In this document: positions 24,311 to 36,798 of the stretch, one piece after another
Position numbering within the stretch: position 1 is the first letter of the stretch
Layout of the letters: each line of letters begins with the position of its first letter
Assembly: GCA_034008185.1 (NCBI GenBank)
Contig: CM067086.1
Span: 65,704,286-65,768,285, forward strand
DNA length: 64,000 bases
Source of the DNA: Gorsachius magnificus
Taxonomy: Eukaryota > Chordata > Aves > Pelecaniformes > Ardeidae
Reading direction: 5' to 3'
Notes under the pieces: generated by a model
Seen by the model: the letters and a program-made list of their open reading frames with translations, nothing else
What the model was told of the DNA's origin: nothing
Database searches by the model: none
Translations under genes and position numbers: made by a program

Positions 24311-27203
24311 AGAGTGAACAACATTGGGCTGGGAATGCCGCAAATCTCATTAAACTTTACACCTGGTACAAAAAGAAAGCCAACAAAAAAAAGGAGATCT
24401 AATTGCATATACCTCAAAACTAGGGTTTGAAGGATGGGGAGAGACAGCAAAACCATGGGGCGCAGCTCAAGGGGAGACGGCCGGCACAGACTGCGCCTCC
24501 GTTAGACCCATCCCACCACCAATTTTTTAGAGCAGATAACGCCAGTCTCCAAGTGGTACCGGGGTGTTCCTGGGGCACACGGTGAGCCAGTTCACCAGGG
24601 AAAAACCCACATTCCTACAAAACGCATAAGCAACGCTTGCTCTCGCATGGCGGGAGGAGAGGCAGCCCAAGCGGTTATTTTGCAGCTTCAGGAAAGAGGA
24701 GCACCTATGGAAGCATGTTATTTTTCCGTTTGTTATTTTCCTATTTGACCAGGCTGTTGCAGGGACACAAATATCAACTTCCTTTTCCTTATCAGCTGGG
24801 GGAAAAAAAAACCCAACAGGCTGCTGACCCTGGTTAACTCCTTCCCGCAGCCGCCAGCGGCAGGGTGCTCCACGCACGTCGGCTGCATCCCCTGGAGGTC
24901 AGTGGGTTACGGCTCTTCCCAAGGGCATCTGTTTCAAACACAAAAACATCCCCTGCTGCCACAAAACAGCAGCTGAAGGGGACAAGGGGGCTTGTTTTTA
25001 ACTGAGCCCGTTAAAACTACTGGGTGCCACGGAAGCAAGAAAGAGCTGTGTATTTCCAGGAGCAGCTTTGTGGCCCTAACACAGCCCACCCAAAACCCAC
25101 CCCTTTCCACTAGACACCTTCAAATGCCCTGAAAGCTGCAGGGCTGAGGCACTGAATATCTAAAAACAGGGAGGACTGAGGGTGAAGGTGATTTAGGAGA
25201 GGCTGGACTGGATGGGCAGGACAGCCAGGGCTCAAACTGAGACCTTCCTCCACTACAGCACTGGTCCAGGCTGTCCAGAGGGTGGTGGGATCTCCATCCT
25301 TGGTGGTTTGAGGTTTTCAAGACCCTAAACCAGCCCATCCCCATCAAATTCACATTCCCCCCGTGGAAATGCTTCAGTCACATGGTTTGTATCTCTCCCA
25401 CCATCCCCGAAGCCCCAGCCAAGTGAAATGCTGCCACGACCCAAAGTCCCACGAGCAGTTTCTCGCAGCCAGGGTCAAACTCCAGCTAATCTAACAGAAA
25501 GACCCGGCTGCAAAATATGCACTTGTGGGTATAACCTTAGAAAGCCAGGGTTAATTAAGCCTCTCACTGGCAAAAGCTTTTAATTGCATAGCAGCAGCCT
25601 GGCCAGAGGCTGGGCGGTTTGTGCATCTCTGCAGGGAGGCTCTCAGTGCCCATGCTGCTGTGGCGCACGAGCCCGTCCCCGGTGCTGGCGAGCCCACCGT
25701 GGTGGCGGAGGCAGCTGCCACACAGAGGTGGACTCAGAGCCAAGGATCTGGCCCTTCTCCCCAACCAAACCCTCATCCCCAGCCTCCCGTTTAGGTGAAA
25801 CCCTGGAAGGGTTTGCAACCTGACCTCCACTGGTCTTGAGCGACCTCCCGCCCCTGGCCCCACACATTGCTCCGAGCAGGGGTAAGAGACCTCCTCTGCC
25901 CCTTCTCACCCCAAAATACTGCTCTGGGCAGCACTCCTGAGTGGTTGGCATCGAACCCATTGCTCTTCCCTCCTTGGCTATTTAGGACTGGACCCACAGC
26001 AAGGTTTAAATCCACCCAGGACGGAAGTGCTTGGGTGAGATCAAAGATCCATGTGGGTGCAGATCCAATCTCTGCCAGTGCCCAAAAACTCATCCCCAAA
26101 GGAAAAGCGTGATAGCAGTAATCCTGCCGGTGCCATGAATCACTGCCCCACACTCTGCTGTGCTGAAATTCCCCATCTGCCCCCACCCCAGAGCCGGGAG
26201 CTGCTCTCGCTCCCCTCCCCGGCCAGGATGCCCCATCAGCAGGTTTGGACAAGCGAGATGTGCTGAATCCTCACGCTCTTACGCTAAAGGGAAACACACA
26301 GTCCCTGTCCCTTTGCCCTCTCATTTCCAAGTGACGGCTTACAAATTAAGCCACGTTAACCCCTAGCCATGTCTGGCTGCTGTGACCTCCCCAGCTCATT
26401 CCCACTGCCCCTAATTGCCTCCTGGTGCCCGCAGTCGTTCAGCCCAGCCCTCACGGTGGCCTGCGGCTGTGATTATCTACGGCTCTTTTAAACCCCTGCA
26501 TAGCTGCAAGGCTGGTCTCTACCCAGGGAGAGGAGAGGGGAGTAGCTCCCAGAGCCGCAGCCGGCAAACACGACCTTGGGGTGGTATAACGAGGGTTATT
26601 AAGAAATGAGATGCTGGGGCTCATCAGCTGGGAACAGGGAAAGGGAGATGCTCCAGTGATGGAGTTGGGGGAGAAGCACGATGCTGCTGAGTCAGCGAAA
26701 ACCCCAAGGCTCTCAGAGGCACCGGTCACCAGCTACAGGCTCAGGTACCGGCTGACCCTGTGCCAAAAGCCCTGCCCCTTGGCTGCCGAGTCCAACGCTG
26801 CATCTGCACTGCTGTCCCCGAGACCCCACACCTCCTGAAACATGGATGATGGAGCAAACTCTGCTTGGCAGAGCCCATGGAGAGGAAGAGGAGTTGGCTC
26901 AACCTGGGTGCTCTCCTCCCCACAAGGTGGGATGGGTGAGACGGAGACACAGAGACATATTCCCAGGAGACTGGGAGCACCAGCTACACCAGGACCCCTC
27001 TCTGGGTACCAGTAGGGTCATGCCAGGACCCTCCCTTCCCAGCCAGGCGATGTACATGGAGATCCCAACCTGCTCGGCCAAAACAAGCCACCAGTGCCGA
27101 CCCCTCATCTCTTTTTGCTACATGGTTTCGGGCCCCTTCCTCCAGCCCTGACCCTACAGGATGAAATTCAGAGTGTGCCTCTGAGCTCTGGGAAGAGTTC
27201 CAA
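24311..27203. other. Intergenic, nothing recognised
   Basis: GC-rich unique sequence. Open frames of up to 153 codons on the minus strand (25791-26252) have no recognisable domain. Confidence 0.6.
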
Positions 27204-27867
27204 AGAATCACAGAATCCCAGAATGGCAGGGGTTGGAAGGGACCTTGGGAGATCATCCAGTCCAACCCCCCTGCTAAAGCAGAGTCACCCAGACCATGTT
27301 ACGCAGGACTTCGTCCAGGTGGGCTTTGAATATCTCCAGAGAAGGAGACTCCATACCCTCCCTGGGCAGCCTGGGCCAGTGCTCTGTCACCCTCAAAGTC
27401 AAGAAGTTTTTCCTCATATTCAACTGAAACCTCTTATGTCTCAGTTTGTGCCCATTGCCCCTTGTCCTGGCACTGAGCACCACTGCAAAGAGTCTGGCTC
27501 AGTCCTCGTGACCCCCACCCTTAAGATATTTGTACGTGTTGGTGAGATCCCCTCTCAGCCTTCTCTTCTTCAGGCTGAACAAGCCCAGCTCCCTCAGCCT
27601 TTCCTCATAGGGGAGATGCTCCAGTCCCCTCATCATCCTAGTCGCTCTCGTCTGGACTCTCTCTAGGAGTTCTTCATCTTTCTTGAACTGGGGAGCCCAG
27701 AACTGGACCCAGTGCTGCAGGTGGGGTCTCAGCAGGGCAGAGCAGAGGGGGAGGAGAACCTCCCTTGCCCTGCTGGCCACGCTCCCCTTAATGCACCCCA
27801 GGACACCATTGGCCTTCTTGGCAACAAGGGCACCCTGCTGGCTCATGGTCAGCTTGTCGTCCACCAA
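27204..27867 (-). repeat. CR1 LINE, 0.66-kb 3' fragment, same subfamily as 15501
   Basis: Runs from AGAATCACAGAATCCCAGAA to GGTCAGCTTGTCGTCCACC. Close to the copy at 15501 along its whole length, including the RT C-terminal remnant; the minus-strand frame is open over much of it ([11 protein letters not shown] to [16 protein letters not shown]). It is 5'-truncated inside ORF2. Confidence 0.95.
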
Positions 27868-29030
27868 AGGCACAACAGTGTCACGCTGGGGGCCAGCTCC
27901 AATGCGCAGCTGCCTCTCGCCCAAGATGCCGCTCACCGCCCGGCTCCTCCAGGATAACCATAACAGCCTCCATCCCCCAAAACAAATGCAATCACATCTG
28001 ATGCCCCCTGCACCCTCCTCCCCCTAATAACCCGTGCCCCAGCCAGTGGGGACCGTGCTGCTCCCCTGGGGCTGTCACCACCTCCCTACATCACACATGG
28101 GCCAAAAAGGGGCAACATAAGTTTGGCACCGATCTGAGTATCAAAGCCTTCCCGGGGTCACCATCAATTAGTGCATTGGCAAAACAGGGAGATGGTGGGA
28201 GCAAAGATCTTTCTGCTCAGGTTTCTGTCGGTAAGCAGAAATGACATCACTTACCGGCACCACCAAACCGGAGGGGAACATGGGTTTGCTCATGGGCTGA
28301 CCCTGCCTGCTAGAAACCCATGGCTGCACAGCAATCTGTGTTTTCCACCTTTTGGGGATTTTATTGTAGGCAAGATCCAAAGGCAAATCCAATGGGAAAC
28401 TGGGCCAGGCAGCCAGGGGTTGGGACACTGTCCTGGCCCATCTGCCCATCCCGAGGGCAGAGGCTGCCCAGGTCCCTTTGCAGGGGTTAGCGTTGAGCAT
28501 CCCTAAGGCAGGCAGAGCCATCATCCCTCCTCTTCCTCAGACCCACTGATCCTCCCCTTCTGCCCCCCTCCCCAGGCGCCCACCTCCAGCCCCAGCACAC
28601 CGCACAGCCAGATCTCCATCCCTCTGCAAATCCCACAGGGGTTTTGCATCCTGAAGGGGCAAAATACCTCTATTTAAAATAAAAATAATAATTAAAAACT
28701 CGGTGCTTACGTGACAGGCAAGAGCACACCAAGCACAGGGCACAAGCGCTTTCGACAGCATCATTCCCTTCCAGTGGCAGCGGCTGGACCCGATGCTCCA
28801 TTTGAGGCTCCATCACAGCTTAAAGATAAGGCAACTCAGTGCCCCTCTGCAGTTGAAAACCCAAACCCCACAAGCCAGCATAGGGGCCAGCACGGTGAGA
28901 AAGGCAACGCTGCGCCCTGCAAACACCAAATGTGTGGCCGGCTGCCGCTGCGGGGCTCAGGCGCTCGTCAGCTCCTCCGCGCTGGGTAGCAGCACCATCC
29001 CATCTCCAACAGAAACCTGCTGCTCTAGGT

Positions 29031-29083
29031 AAATAAGCCAGCTCAGGTCCAGCCCTAAATAAATAAGCCAGCTCAGGTCCAGC
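29031..29083. repeat. Two-copy 30-bp tandem duplication
   Basis: AAATAAGCCAGCTCAGGTCC occurs at 29031 and again at 29061, followed by AGC in both. The copies are identical over 23 bp, so the duplication looks recent. Confidence 0.85.
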
Positions 29084-29192
29084 AGGCAACATCCTCAGGG
29101 ACGATAAACCAGCCATGGTGCCACCAACCCACTGCTCCCGGCGGAGGGCTCGGAGCGTTTGCTCCCGTCCAAAATGCCTGTTGCAAGGAGGT

Positions 29193-29242
29193 TATGTTGG
29201 CTTTTTTTTGGTTTAGGGTTTGGGGTTTGGGTTTTTTTTTTT
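29193..29242. repeat. T-rich tract with GGTTTAGGG-like units
   Basis: T runs flank GGTTTAGGGTTTGGGGTTTG. It looks like degenerate telomere-type or simple sequence; too short to call an interstitial telomere. Confidence 0.5.
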
Positions 29243-31319
29243 CCCCAATTTCCTTCTATGCTTGCCGTTCAAAAAGAAAAGCAACAGCAAATCTTTTTTA
29301 GGAGCGGAGAACAAAAGAGCTGTAAAATTAGGCGACGGCATCTGAAAAGCCGCTGTGTTGTCTGGGCGTTCGGCAGTGCCCCTGCTTCCCTTTTGAAGTG
29401 TTCTTGTAAAATCCCATTAGTCTTCACTCAAACACACAAAACAACTGCAGTCGGGCCTCTGGTGAAGGAATAATATCTTTGCTTCCATGCCAGCGCTTTG
29501 CCATTAATGTTTTATTGCTTTTAAAGCACTCCACAGCCTCCCGCTCCTCGTGTCCCCCTCCTTTTCATGTACCAAGATGGATTGGAACTTCCAGAGGTGG
29601 GCACGTGGGCTCTGGCAAACCTGCCCTCCAGCCCTCCATCCTCCCGGGCCATGGGCTGAGCCCCCGCAGGGGCTTGGCAAGAAGCAGGACTGCTCGGCCC
29701 GTCGCAGGAGCAGGGCTTTAATAGATTAAAGACCAAAAGGCAGCTCCTGGGGGAATCATCCCCCTCATTTCCATCATCTCCTGGATCGAATTCAGCTCTC
29801 CTGCTCTCAGCTTCGGACAGTAACAGAGCAAGCCCCAGCCTCACTCTCCCCACCGCTCTGGGTGGCTCTGTCCTCTCTTTATTTCCCATCTCTTTTCTGA
29901 GGTTTTCCAAAGGCAAGAAAATCTTTTTTCTCCTCCCAAGGGAAAGCCTGGGAGAAGATTTCCCAGGGGAATCTTGCAGCAGGGACCTGCAGCGGAGCAG
30001 GGCAGGACGCCCACCCCCAGCAACACCCACCTCAGCGCTGCCTCCCCCCCATCACCCGTCCGGCTGAAAAGTCACTGCGGTTTCCCTTCTAAAGGCAAAA
30101 CAAACCAAAAATATTCCTTAATCGAGCGATAGCATTAACCAAAAAGACCACTGTCATGGGACAACGCTATCCCTGACTCCCCACAAATGCAGGGAGGAGC
30201 AAGGTATTTATTTTTAAAGGTAGAAGAAATGAATCCTCCAAACACTTCTGTCGCCATGACATAATTTCGATTATACCCCGTGACTGGCGGAGGTGTAATT
30301 GTGTCACTTGATGGATGGTGGTGTACGAGGGTGCCAGCTGGGTTATTGATCTGCTGAGCCTGGGCTGCTCCCAAGCATCGTTTACCTTGGCCGAGAAGGT
30401 ACAAGAACGTCATCGCCACGCCAGCGTGCTTTGAAGGTGCACGAGGCTTTTCCAAGCCTATTTCTGGTGGGGGAAGCATTTTTTTCATGGCAGGAGTCCT
30501 GCCAGCCAGACCCCATCTATTTTAACACCCCGTTAAAATGCGCCATTTCTTAAAGGACATGTGGCAGGCACGGAAATTGCAAATGAGGTTGTTGCCACCT
30601 GCTCCCACACAATACAAATCGTATTAATGAAGGACAAGGGGGCACCTCCACTGCAGCCGGCTGCTGCCCGCCTGCCAGCCACACTGCCGGGAGCCCATCG
30701 GCTGAACCAGCGCAGCACCGATGCTCGTGGCTGGGGGAAGAACACTGAGCGTTGGGGTCCTGCTGGGATCGTCCCGCAGATGGTCCTTCCATGGGATGCA
30801 AAGTGACCGTCGCCTTGCCTGGGCTGTAAAAACTCATTAGCTGAAAAAAAGAACACAAACGAGATGTTTATATGTCAATGATATTGCCCGTGTTGATGTC
30901 AGAGCATCTGGCATTGCCGGCGCAGGGCTGGCTATTCCAGGCCTTCGGTAGAGCAGCCAGTGCCCAACTGCCCTCCGCCAAGCCCTGCAAGCAGGCAAAG
31001 CATTAGGATGTATTTAGGATATATTTTAAACCCCTCATTTATGGCTGCTGCATGGTCAAGGAAACGTGGCACAGCGTTCGCTCTTTCCAGGGAAGGAAGG
31101 AGAGTCCCACGCGTTACGTGGGCACTCCGGCAGGCATCGCCTCCGAGCAGGGCTCAGCCTCCCCTCCTGCAAACCGCCCATCCCTGAGTATGCAGGGTCG
31201 CTGCCCAAATCTTTAAGGCCAGCCAAAGTCTATCACCGACTTCTCTCACCCGCCTTCTCAAGGAGGAGAAAGAGCTCCCAGCGACCTGCGTCCCAGGGAT
31301 CATGCCGGTCACGTGCGGG

Positions 31320-31590
31320 GCAGAAAAACGCAAAGCGCAGCAATTATCTGTCGCAGAGCCTGTTAATGATTAAGTTTGGGAGACGCTAACAATCAAGCCT
31401 ATTGAAAAGACTACAAGGGTTTCAAAGTGTTTCCTCCGAACCATGTGACAGCAAATTGTTCTGAGTAGACGGCTCTTAATTCAAATGCTCGTTGTCATGG
31501 GGATGGGATAACACCCCTCCTATTCAAGGATGCCACACAAGAAGCCTACTATTTGCTACAATAGGCTTTTTAGTTCAAGCTACACGTTAT
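31320..31590. promoter_or_regulatory. Candidate conserved noncoding element with small inverted repeat
   Basis: TGTTAATGATTAAGTTTG, CAATCAAGCCTATTGAAAAG, CTCTTAATTCAAATGCTC and TTGTCATGGGGATGG occur in close succession. AAGCCTACTATT (31542) and AATAGGCTT (31560) can form a short imperfect stem followed by T5. Inference only. Confidence 0.3.
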
Positions 31591-31596
31591 AAATAG

Positions 31597-31622
31597 CCCC
31601 CCCCAAAAAAAAAAAAAAAAAA
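31597..31622. repeat. C8-A18 homopolymer junction
   Basis: Eight C followed directly by eighteen A. Simple repeat, likely length-variable and error-prone in sequencing. Confidence 0.9.
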
Positions 31623-34600
31623 TCGAGAGATTAATATCGGTCCTGGCCTTCCCCAGCACAACAGAGCAGGTACCGGGGCCGGAAGAAGAGCTGTGGGGGC
31701 ATGGATGGACGGACGGACGTGGGAAGTGGATCGCTGCAGCCCGTGCTCTTGCAGCATTGATGGGGCTCAGCCACATGCGCGTGGGCGAGGAGTTTCTTTT
31801 TCATCCCGAAATGTCACCGGCAAGGTTGCCTCCTCCTTGGGCTGGAGCTGAGAAGCAGCCTGGACACTGCCAGGCACCGGCAGACGCTGGCTCCTGCGGA
31901 CCTCGAGGAGGGCAGGAGCCAGCCCCAGCACCGGCCAGGAAACCCAGTTGTCACCCAGGACCCTGGATTTGGAGCAAATTCCCGTAAGGGTGTTCATACC
32001 GGCACAGCCCATTTCATGCGCTGAATGGCATAGGTCCTGCTGATAAGAGCCCCGCTCTCGTCAGTGTTGTGGCTGGGAGCACAGGCGTGAAGATGGAAAA
32101 AGGCAGCTCCATGGTGCAAGGGGAGGAGGAAGGGACGAACTGGACGTTCCCAGCGTCACCCACCTTGATGCACCAAAGGAGACACCCACCCCAGGCATTG
32201 CTCCAGCTTTCTCCACGGGCACATCGCTCGTCTCGACCCTCTGTGCAAACCACACGGCAGCAGGACCGAGACCCCCGACACCCACCCTCTGCTGATTGCC
32301 CTTAATCCCACCTCACCCCATCCCCTGGCCCCACAAAACAGCAGGAGACTCATGGGCTCCTCCTACCACCCACCACACGTGGAGGCCCAGGAGGCCCTGG
32401 CAGCATCCATGGCAGGAGGAGGCACGTCCCGCTGCTCCAAAGAAGGGCCATGGGGGTAAAGGTGGGAGGCACCAACTCACATCTCGAGGAAGTTTAGGCC
32501 TAAGCTGAATGGGAGCAGCCATCGCTGAGGGTCAAACTATTGTCTTCACATGGAACTGGGGTTGCACCAAAGAAGATCTTGGGAAAAATCAAAGAAAAAC
32601 AACAGCCAAGAGCATCTCTTACAGTGTCCTGAGCAAGAAGGCACCTGGGCTTGCTGGAATTGTGTGTGACTTGGGTTTCTATCAAGCCACCTTGCAGCCC
32701 CGGTCCCCTCCGCAGAGCCATTGTACCCCCTCTGCCTCCCCCTTCTCTCTCACACGGATGGCATCTCTGCCATGGGCCAAGGCTGGGCACTGACCACAAA
32801 GTGCTACCAAATTCCAGGGTGGGGCCAAGGAAAACCACTGCTGGTTAACATTTGAAGAAAAGGCAATGTTCCTCCTCATTGCTCCCATGCATGGGAGGAC
32901 AGGGACCCACCTTATTTCCCTTCCCTGAACCCAAACTGGATTATTGCACCACCTGAACATGCCACCAGCCTCATCTTCTAGCCCCTGCCCTCTTCCACAC
33001 TCCCCCAACCTCTGAAAGACTTCTCTCCCCAAAACCCTTGCGTGACAACCACTTCTCCTGAAGACATGAAGGACCTGGCTCAGCTTCTTCCAAAGCCAAA
33101 CATCATCAGACCAGCTGCAACATCACCCATCCCGGTGCATCTCTTCCCCCATGTGTAGCCCTTTGGAGGGCTCTCCAAAAGCTTATGAAAAGCCACCAGG
33201 CTCTGCTGCTTCACCCAACCCCTGTAATCGCTGGGACAACTGATTGAAGCAGCACATGTGAGACCTGAGAAGACGGTAAATCTGATTTCTCAGTGTCTGC
33301 TAACGACAACCGGCTTCAAACTCCCAGGACCCAGACCAGTGTCTGAACCCAGCTCCCACTGGGGAAAAGAACAGCACCCACTCACCCCAGCCAAAACCTG
33401 CTGTGGGGTGGGGGGATTGCAAAGCTGACGCCTTCAGGCAGGTCCTGCTCCTTCGCTGCCGAATTTGGGGCTAAAATCAGCCGTGGCATCAGCAGCTGCT
33501 GCACGAGCCGTTCGCTCGCCTTCTGCTCACAGGAGCCGGGGAAACATTTGTACTAAATATGAAATCAGTTCCCAGGAGCTGCTAAAACATGCTAGGAATT
33601 TCTGGAACAAATCCTGCAGGCTTTAAGAGCTTTGTTTACGTTTGGGGTTGCAAACACAGGACCGACGCTTGTATCAGAGCTAATGCTGAATCCCTGCAAG
33701 TGCACGTGATTAATCGGTGGATCCCCTGCCTGGGGACACCGAAGTGAGGTGGGCTCCAGGGGGGACTGGATAAGCTCATGGATGGTTACTAAATACATGG
33801 AAACCACATGTGGCTAAGGAAATCCCGTGCTGCAGGCCACCAGCAGCTGGGAGAGCATTGCTACATCCCTGCCCGGCCCCTGGGCTCTGCCTCGTGCCGG
33901 CGGTTGCTGGAGATGGGGCAAGGAGCTCGGAGGACTTTGGTTCTCATCCTGCCTGGAAAGACTTTTTTTTTTTTTTTTCCCCCTTAGGTGAAGTACAGAA
34001 ACACAAATCCCCTGGGCCTGGGAGGTATGCGATGGCTGCGGAGAGGCACAGTGCCCCCGCCAAAGGGTCCCGACGCGCTCTCGCTGAAGGCATCTCTGAA
34101 AGCAACCAGGGCTTCCTGCAGCAGGAGGCAAGGGGCTAGGACAGCTTTATTGCCTCCCCTGCTGAGGAAGGAGGAGAACCACCACTTTCTCGCGTGGGAG
34201 CGGCGCTGAAGGGGGAGAGGCGACCTGCTAGACGGATGATTCATTTCCATCGCCACCTCCTCCTCCAGTGCCAAGCGTCCTCAGGAAAGAACAGGAGGCA
34301 ATCTTTTCCCTTCAGGCTGCCTCTCTGCCTGTGAGAGAAGAAAAGAAAAAAACCAAAAAAACCCCACAGAGATGCAGCCAAAAGCCCATCCCTGCAGCCA
34401 TGAAGGATTCAGCAGTGACGGGGCAAAGAGCTCTCAGAGCATCACCCTCGGGTGCAGGCTTGGACCAAGCCCCGTTGCAACCTCCATGAATGCGAGTCCC
34501 CAGGCAAGGATTCCCCCCCACAGCAGCATCCCTAAGCCAAGGGGATGGGGGGACAGCCGTGCCCACGAGCAGCAGCGTGCCCCAGCACCCCAAACCAAGC

Positions 34601-34840
34601 TCCGCGGGGGGCAGGTGCTGTAGTAGCCCCCCGTGCAGGCTCCGTGCCCTGATGCATCTCCAGCTGCTGCAGGTTGGCTCTTGATGAGGAAAATCTCTAG
34701 CCTTGTCACCAAAACAACTGGAAAGGGCAAAAGGGAGGGTGATGCATCTCCCAGGGGCTCTACCCCTCGCTTCCACCTTGGGAGAGCGGCAAGGGACAGC
34801 TCCCACCTCTCCCACATTCCCTTCCAGGCTGATGCTTGTG

Positions 34841-35111
34841 GCAGGACAAGGGGTGATGGTTTTAAACTAAAGCAGGGTAGGTTTAGACTGGATCTAAGGA
34901 AGAAATTCTTTACACTGAGGGTGGTAAAACACTGGAACAGGTTGCCCAGAGAGGTGGTGGAGGCCCCATCCCTGGGAACATTCCAGGCCAGGTTGGATGG
35001 GGCTGTGAGCAACCTGATCTGGTTCAAGGTGTCCCTGCTCCTGCAGGGGGGTTGGGCTGGGTGACCTCTGGGGGTCCCTTCTAACCCAAAACATTCTATG
35101 ATTCTATGATT
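34841..35111 (+). repeat. CR1 LINE fragment, CCTGCAGGGGGG type
   Basis: GACAAGGGGTGATGGTTTTA through GGGAACATTCCAGGCCAGGT to CCAAAACATTCTATGATTCT. It is nearly the same as 21890-22158 and the inverse of 42872-43089. Confidence 0.95.
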
Positions 35112-36064
35112 CACCTTGAGGCTCAAAGCCACCAGGAGCTGACCTGACCACGCAGGCAGAAGGCAAAGCCAAGGCCGCCTTCGCCACTTGCTCCCGTGTC
35201 CGGTAACCAAGCAACTTAAAGCCAGGTAGGAAGAGACGCGGATCATCCCAACCCGCTTAAAATTAGCAGGATGCACACCGCTGGCCCTACCACTGCTCCG
35301 TGCAATGTGTAAATATTTCAGCAAACCAATTAAGATGCTCTTCGTTAGGTCTCTACACTGCAGCTCTGGGAAACAGAGGTAGGAAATTGGGCAATTGCGG
35401 CGCTGCGTTTTTATCGGCCAGCACAGGGGATCCATCGTGAACCCCCATGGAAAAAAACAAACCACATGTACGGAGTCAGGAACATTTTCTTCTGTTTTAA
35501 AAGTCTTCCTACCTACAGGATACCCCATTCTCCCCTGTCAGCAGCAACAAAAAAGAGGCTCAGGGGTTTCACATAAAAGAGGGTTTGTTTCTATGGGAGG
35601 AAAATGATGAAAGTGGGGAAAAAAAAAATAAGTGGAAAACGCTGAATACAATCAGGATACAGCAGTTCAAAGCCTGTGTGGTTGTTGGTCCATGTAAACT
35701 GAGCTGCTCTAATCTGCACCGTCTTCTCCGTCTCATAAGATGCCCATCGCCCTGCTCACAATGTACACAGTGCACTTGTGCAGCCGGTGAGCAAATGGTA
35801 ACGGAATATTTTAATCAGATTTTAAGAAAATTAAAGCCCAGGCGACCCGAGTGGGAGAGTAAGGCAAACACCAGAAAGGAAGGTTTAACGTGCCTTTCCA
35901 TCCCGCTAACTGCGGGTTTGCTGCGTGACCAAGCGTCGCTCTGCTCCAGTGTAGACAGCAAAATGACGCGGCCCCGCATCCTTGCTGCCCCATCCATCCC
36001 GGCACGGCGTGATGCCCAGCGCTGGGAGAGTTTCTGCTGAGAACGAGCCCTCGCAGGGGGGTCC

Positions 36065-36220
36065 CCCACACCACCCTGCTCCCGAAGCCAATCCCCACCA
36101 TCATCCCACTCCCAAAGCCGACCTCCCACCACCACCCCGCTCCCAAAGCCGACCTCCCACCACCACCCCGCTCCCAAAGCCAAACTCCCACCACCACCCC
36201 TCTCCCAAAGCCGACCCGCT
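36065..36220. repeat. 31-bp GC-rich minisatellite, about 5 copies
   Basis: CCCAAAGCC (first copy CCCGAAGCC) recurs at 36081, 36111, 36142, 36173 and 36204, spaced 30, 31, 31 and 31 bp, with CCACCACCACCCC between. The unit is not a multiple of three, so the repetitive minus-strand open frames across it are not evidence for a protein. Confidence 0.92.
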
Positions 36221-36670
36221 CCCACCGCTTACCCCCAACATTTGGTTCCCCATTCCCTCACTGTCATTCCATCCTAACGAAGGTGTTTGGCAAGGGGGGA
36301 AGCAGAGGAGGAGCCTCCCATTTCCAGAGGGACTGATAAATGCAAGATTTTTCTATTACTGGGTTATTGCCCCCCATTTTTCATACTTGAGGCTGTGCAC
36401 CTCCATCCTCTAACCTTCAAGGATGATGGCAATTAGCACAGCTACTCTTTATTACTGTCATCATCTCTCCCCTTCAGGAAGTACAGGATATAACGCACCA
36501 GCAACGAATATGGAAACCAGGTCCGGCGCTGACGGACCTCGCGAGCCGCCCTGCGACCTTGTAACGAGCGGATTAGCACGGAATACATATGTGGCCCTTT
36601 AAAAGAGAATATTTATTAAAAATACATCAATATATCACCGCTGCGGTGCACACACAGCTTATTAACAAGA

Positions 36671-36687
36671 GACACACACACACACAC
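36671..36687. repeat. (AC)n microsatellite, short
   Basis: Eight AC units following AAGAG, ending in a short C run. Confidence 0.9.
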
Positions 36688-36798
36688 CCCCCAAGCTAGC
36701 TTTTGTCAGCAGCAAACGGAGCTGTGGAGATGAACAGCAGCTCCCGTAATTAGGAGTAGCCCTCGCGTTAACGCCCATTGCCGTTACAGCGGCGTATT

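Larger units (their letters stand above)
27868..34840. other. Intergenic, GC-rich, no gene
   Basis: Seven kilobases with simple repeats at 29031, 29193 and 31597, a T run near 33964-33978 and a candidate element at 31320. Frames of 100-190 codons occur on both strands, as expected at this GC content. None looks like a known family. Confidence 0.6.
35112..36798. other. Intergenic, with 31-bp minisatellite
   Basis: Apart from the minisatellite and a short (AC)n run, there is an AT-rich patch at 36585-36665 (ATATTTATTAAAAATACATC). No gene seen. Confidence 0.6.

Noticed and set aside
29193..29242. GGTTTAGGGTTTGGGG as an interstitial telomere
   Set aside because: Too short and degenerate. It lies between T runs and is better called simple sequence.
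34434..35528. 364-codon minus-strand open frame, the longest in the window
   Set aside because: It runs antisense straight through a plus-strand CR1 (34841-35111), changes composition on either side and resembles no family. High GC content and the CR1 block together make such a frame unsurprising.
35811..36225. Repetitive Trp/Gly-rich minus-strand frames
   Set aside because: They come from the 31-bp minisatellite, whose unit length is not a multiple of three.
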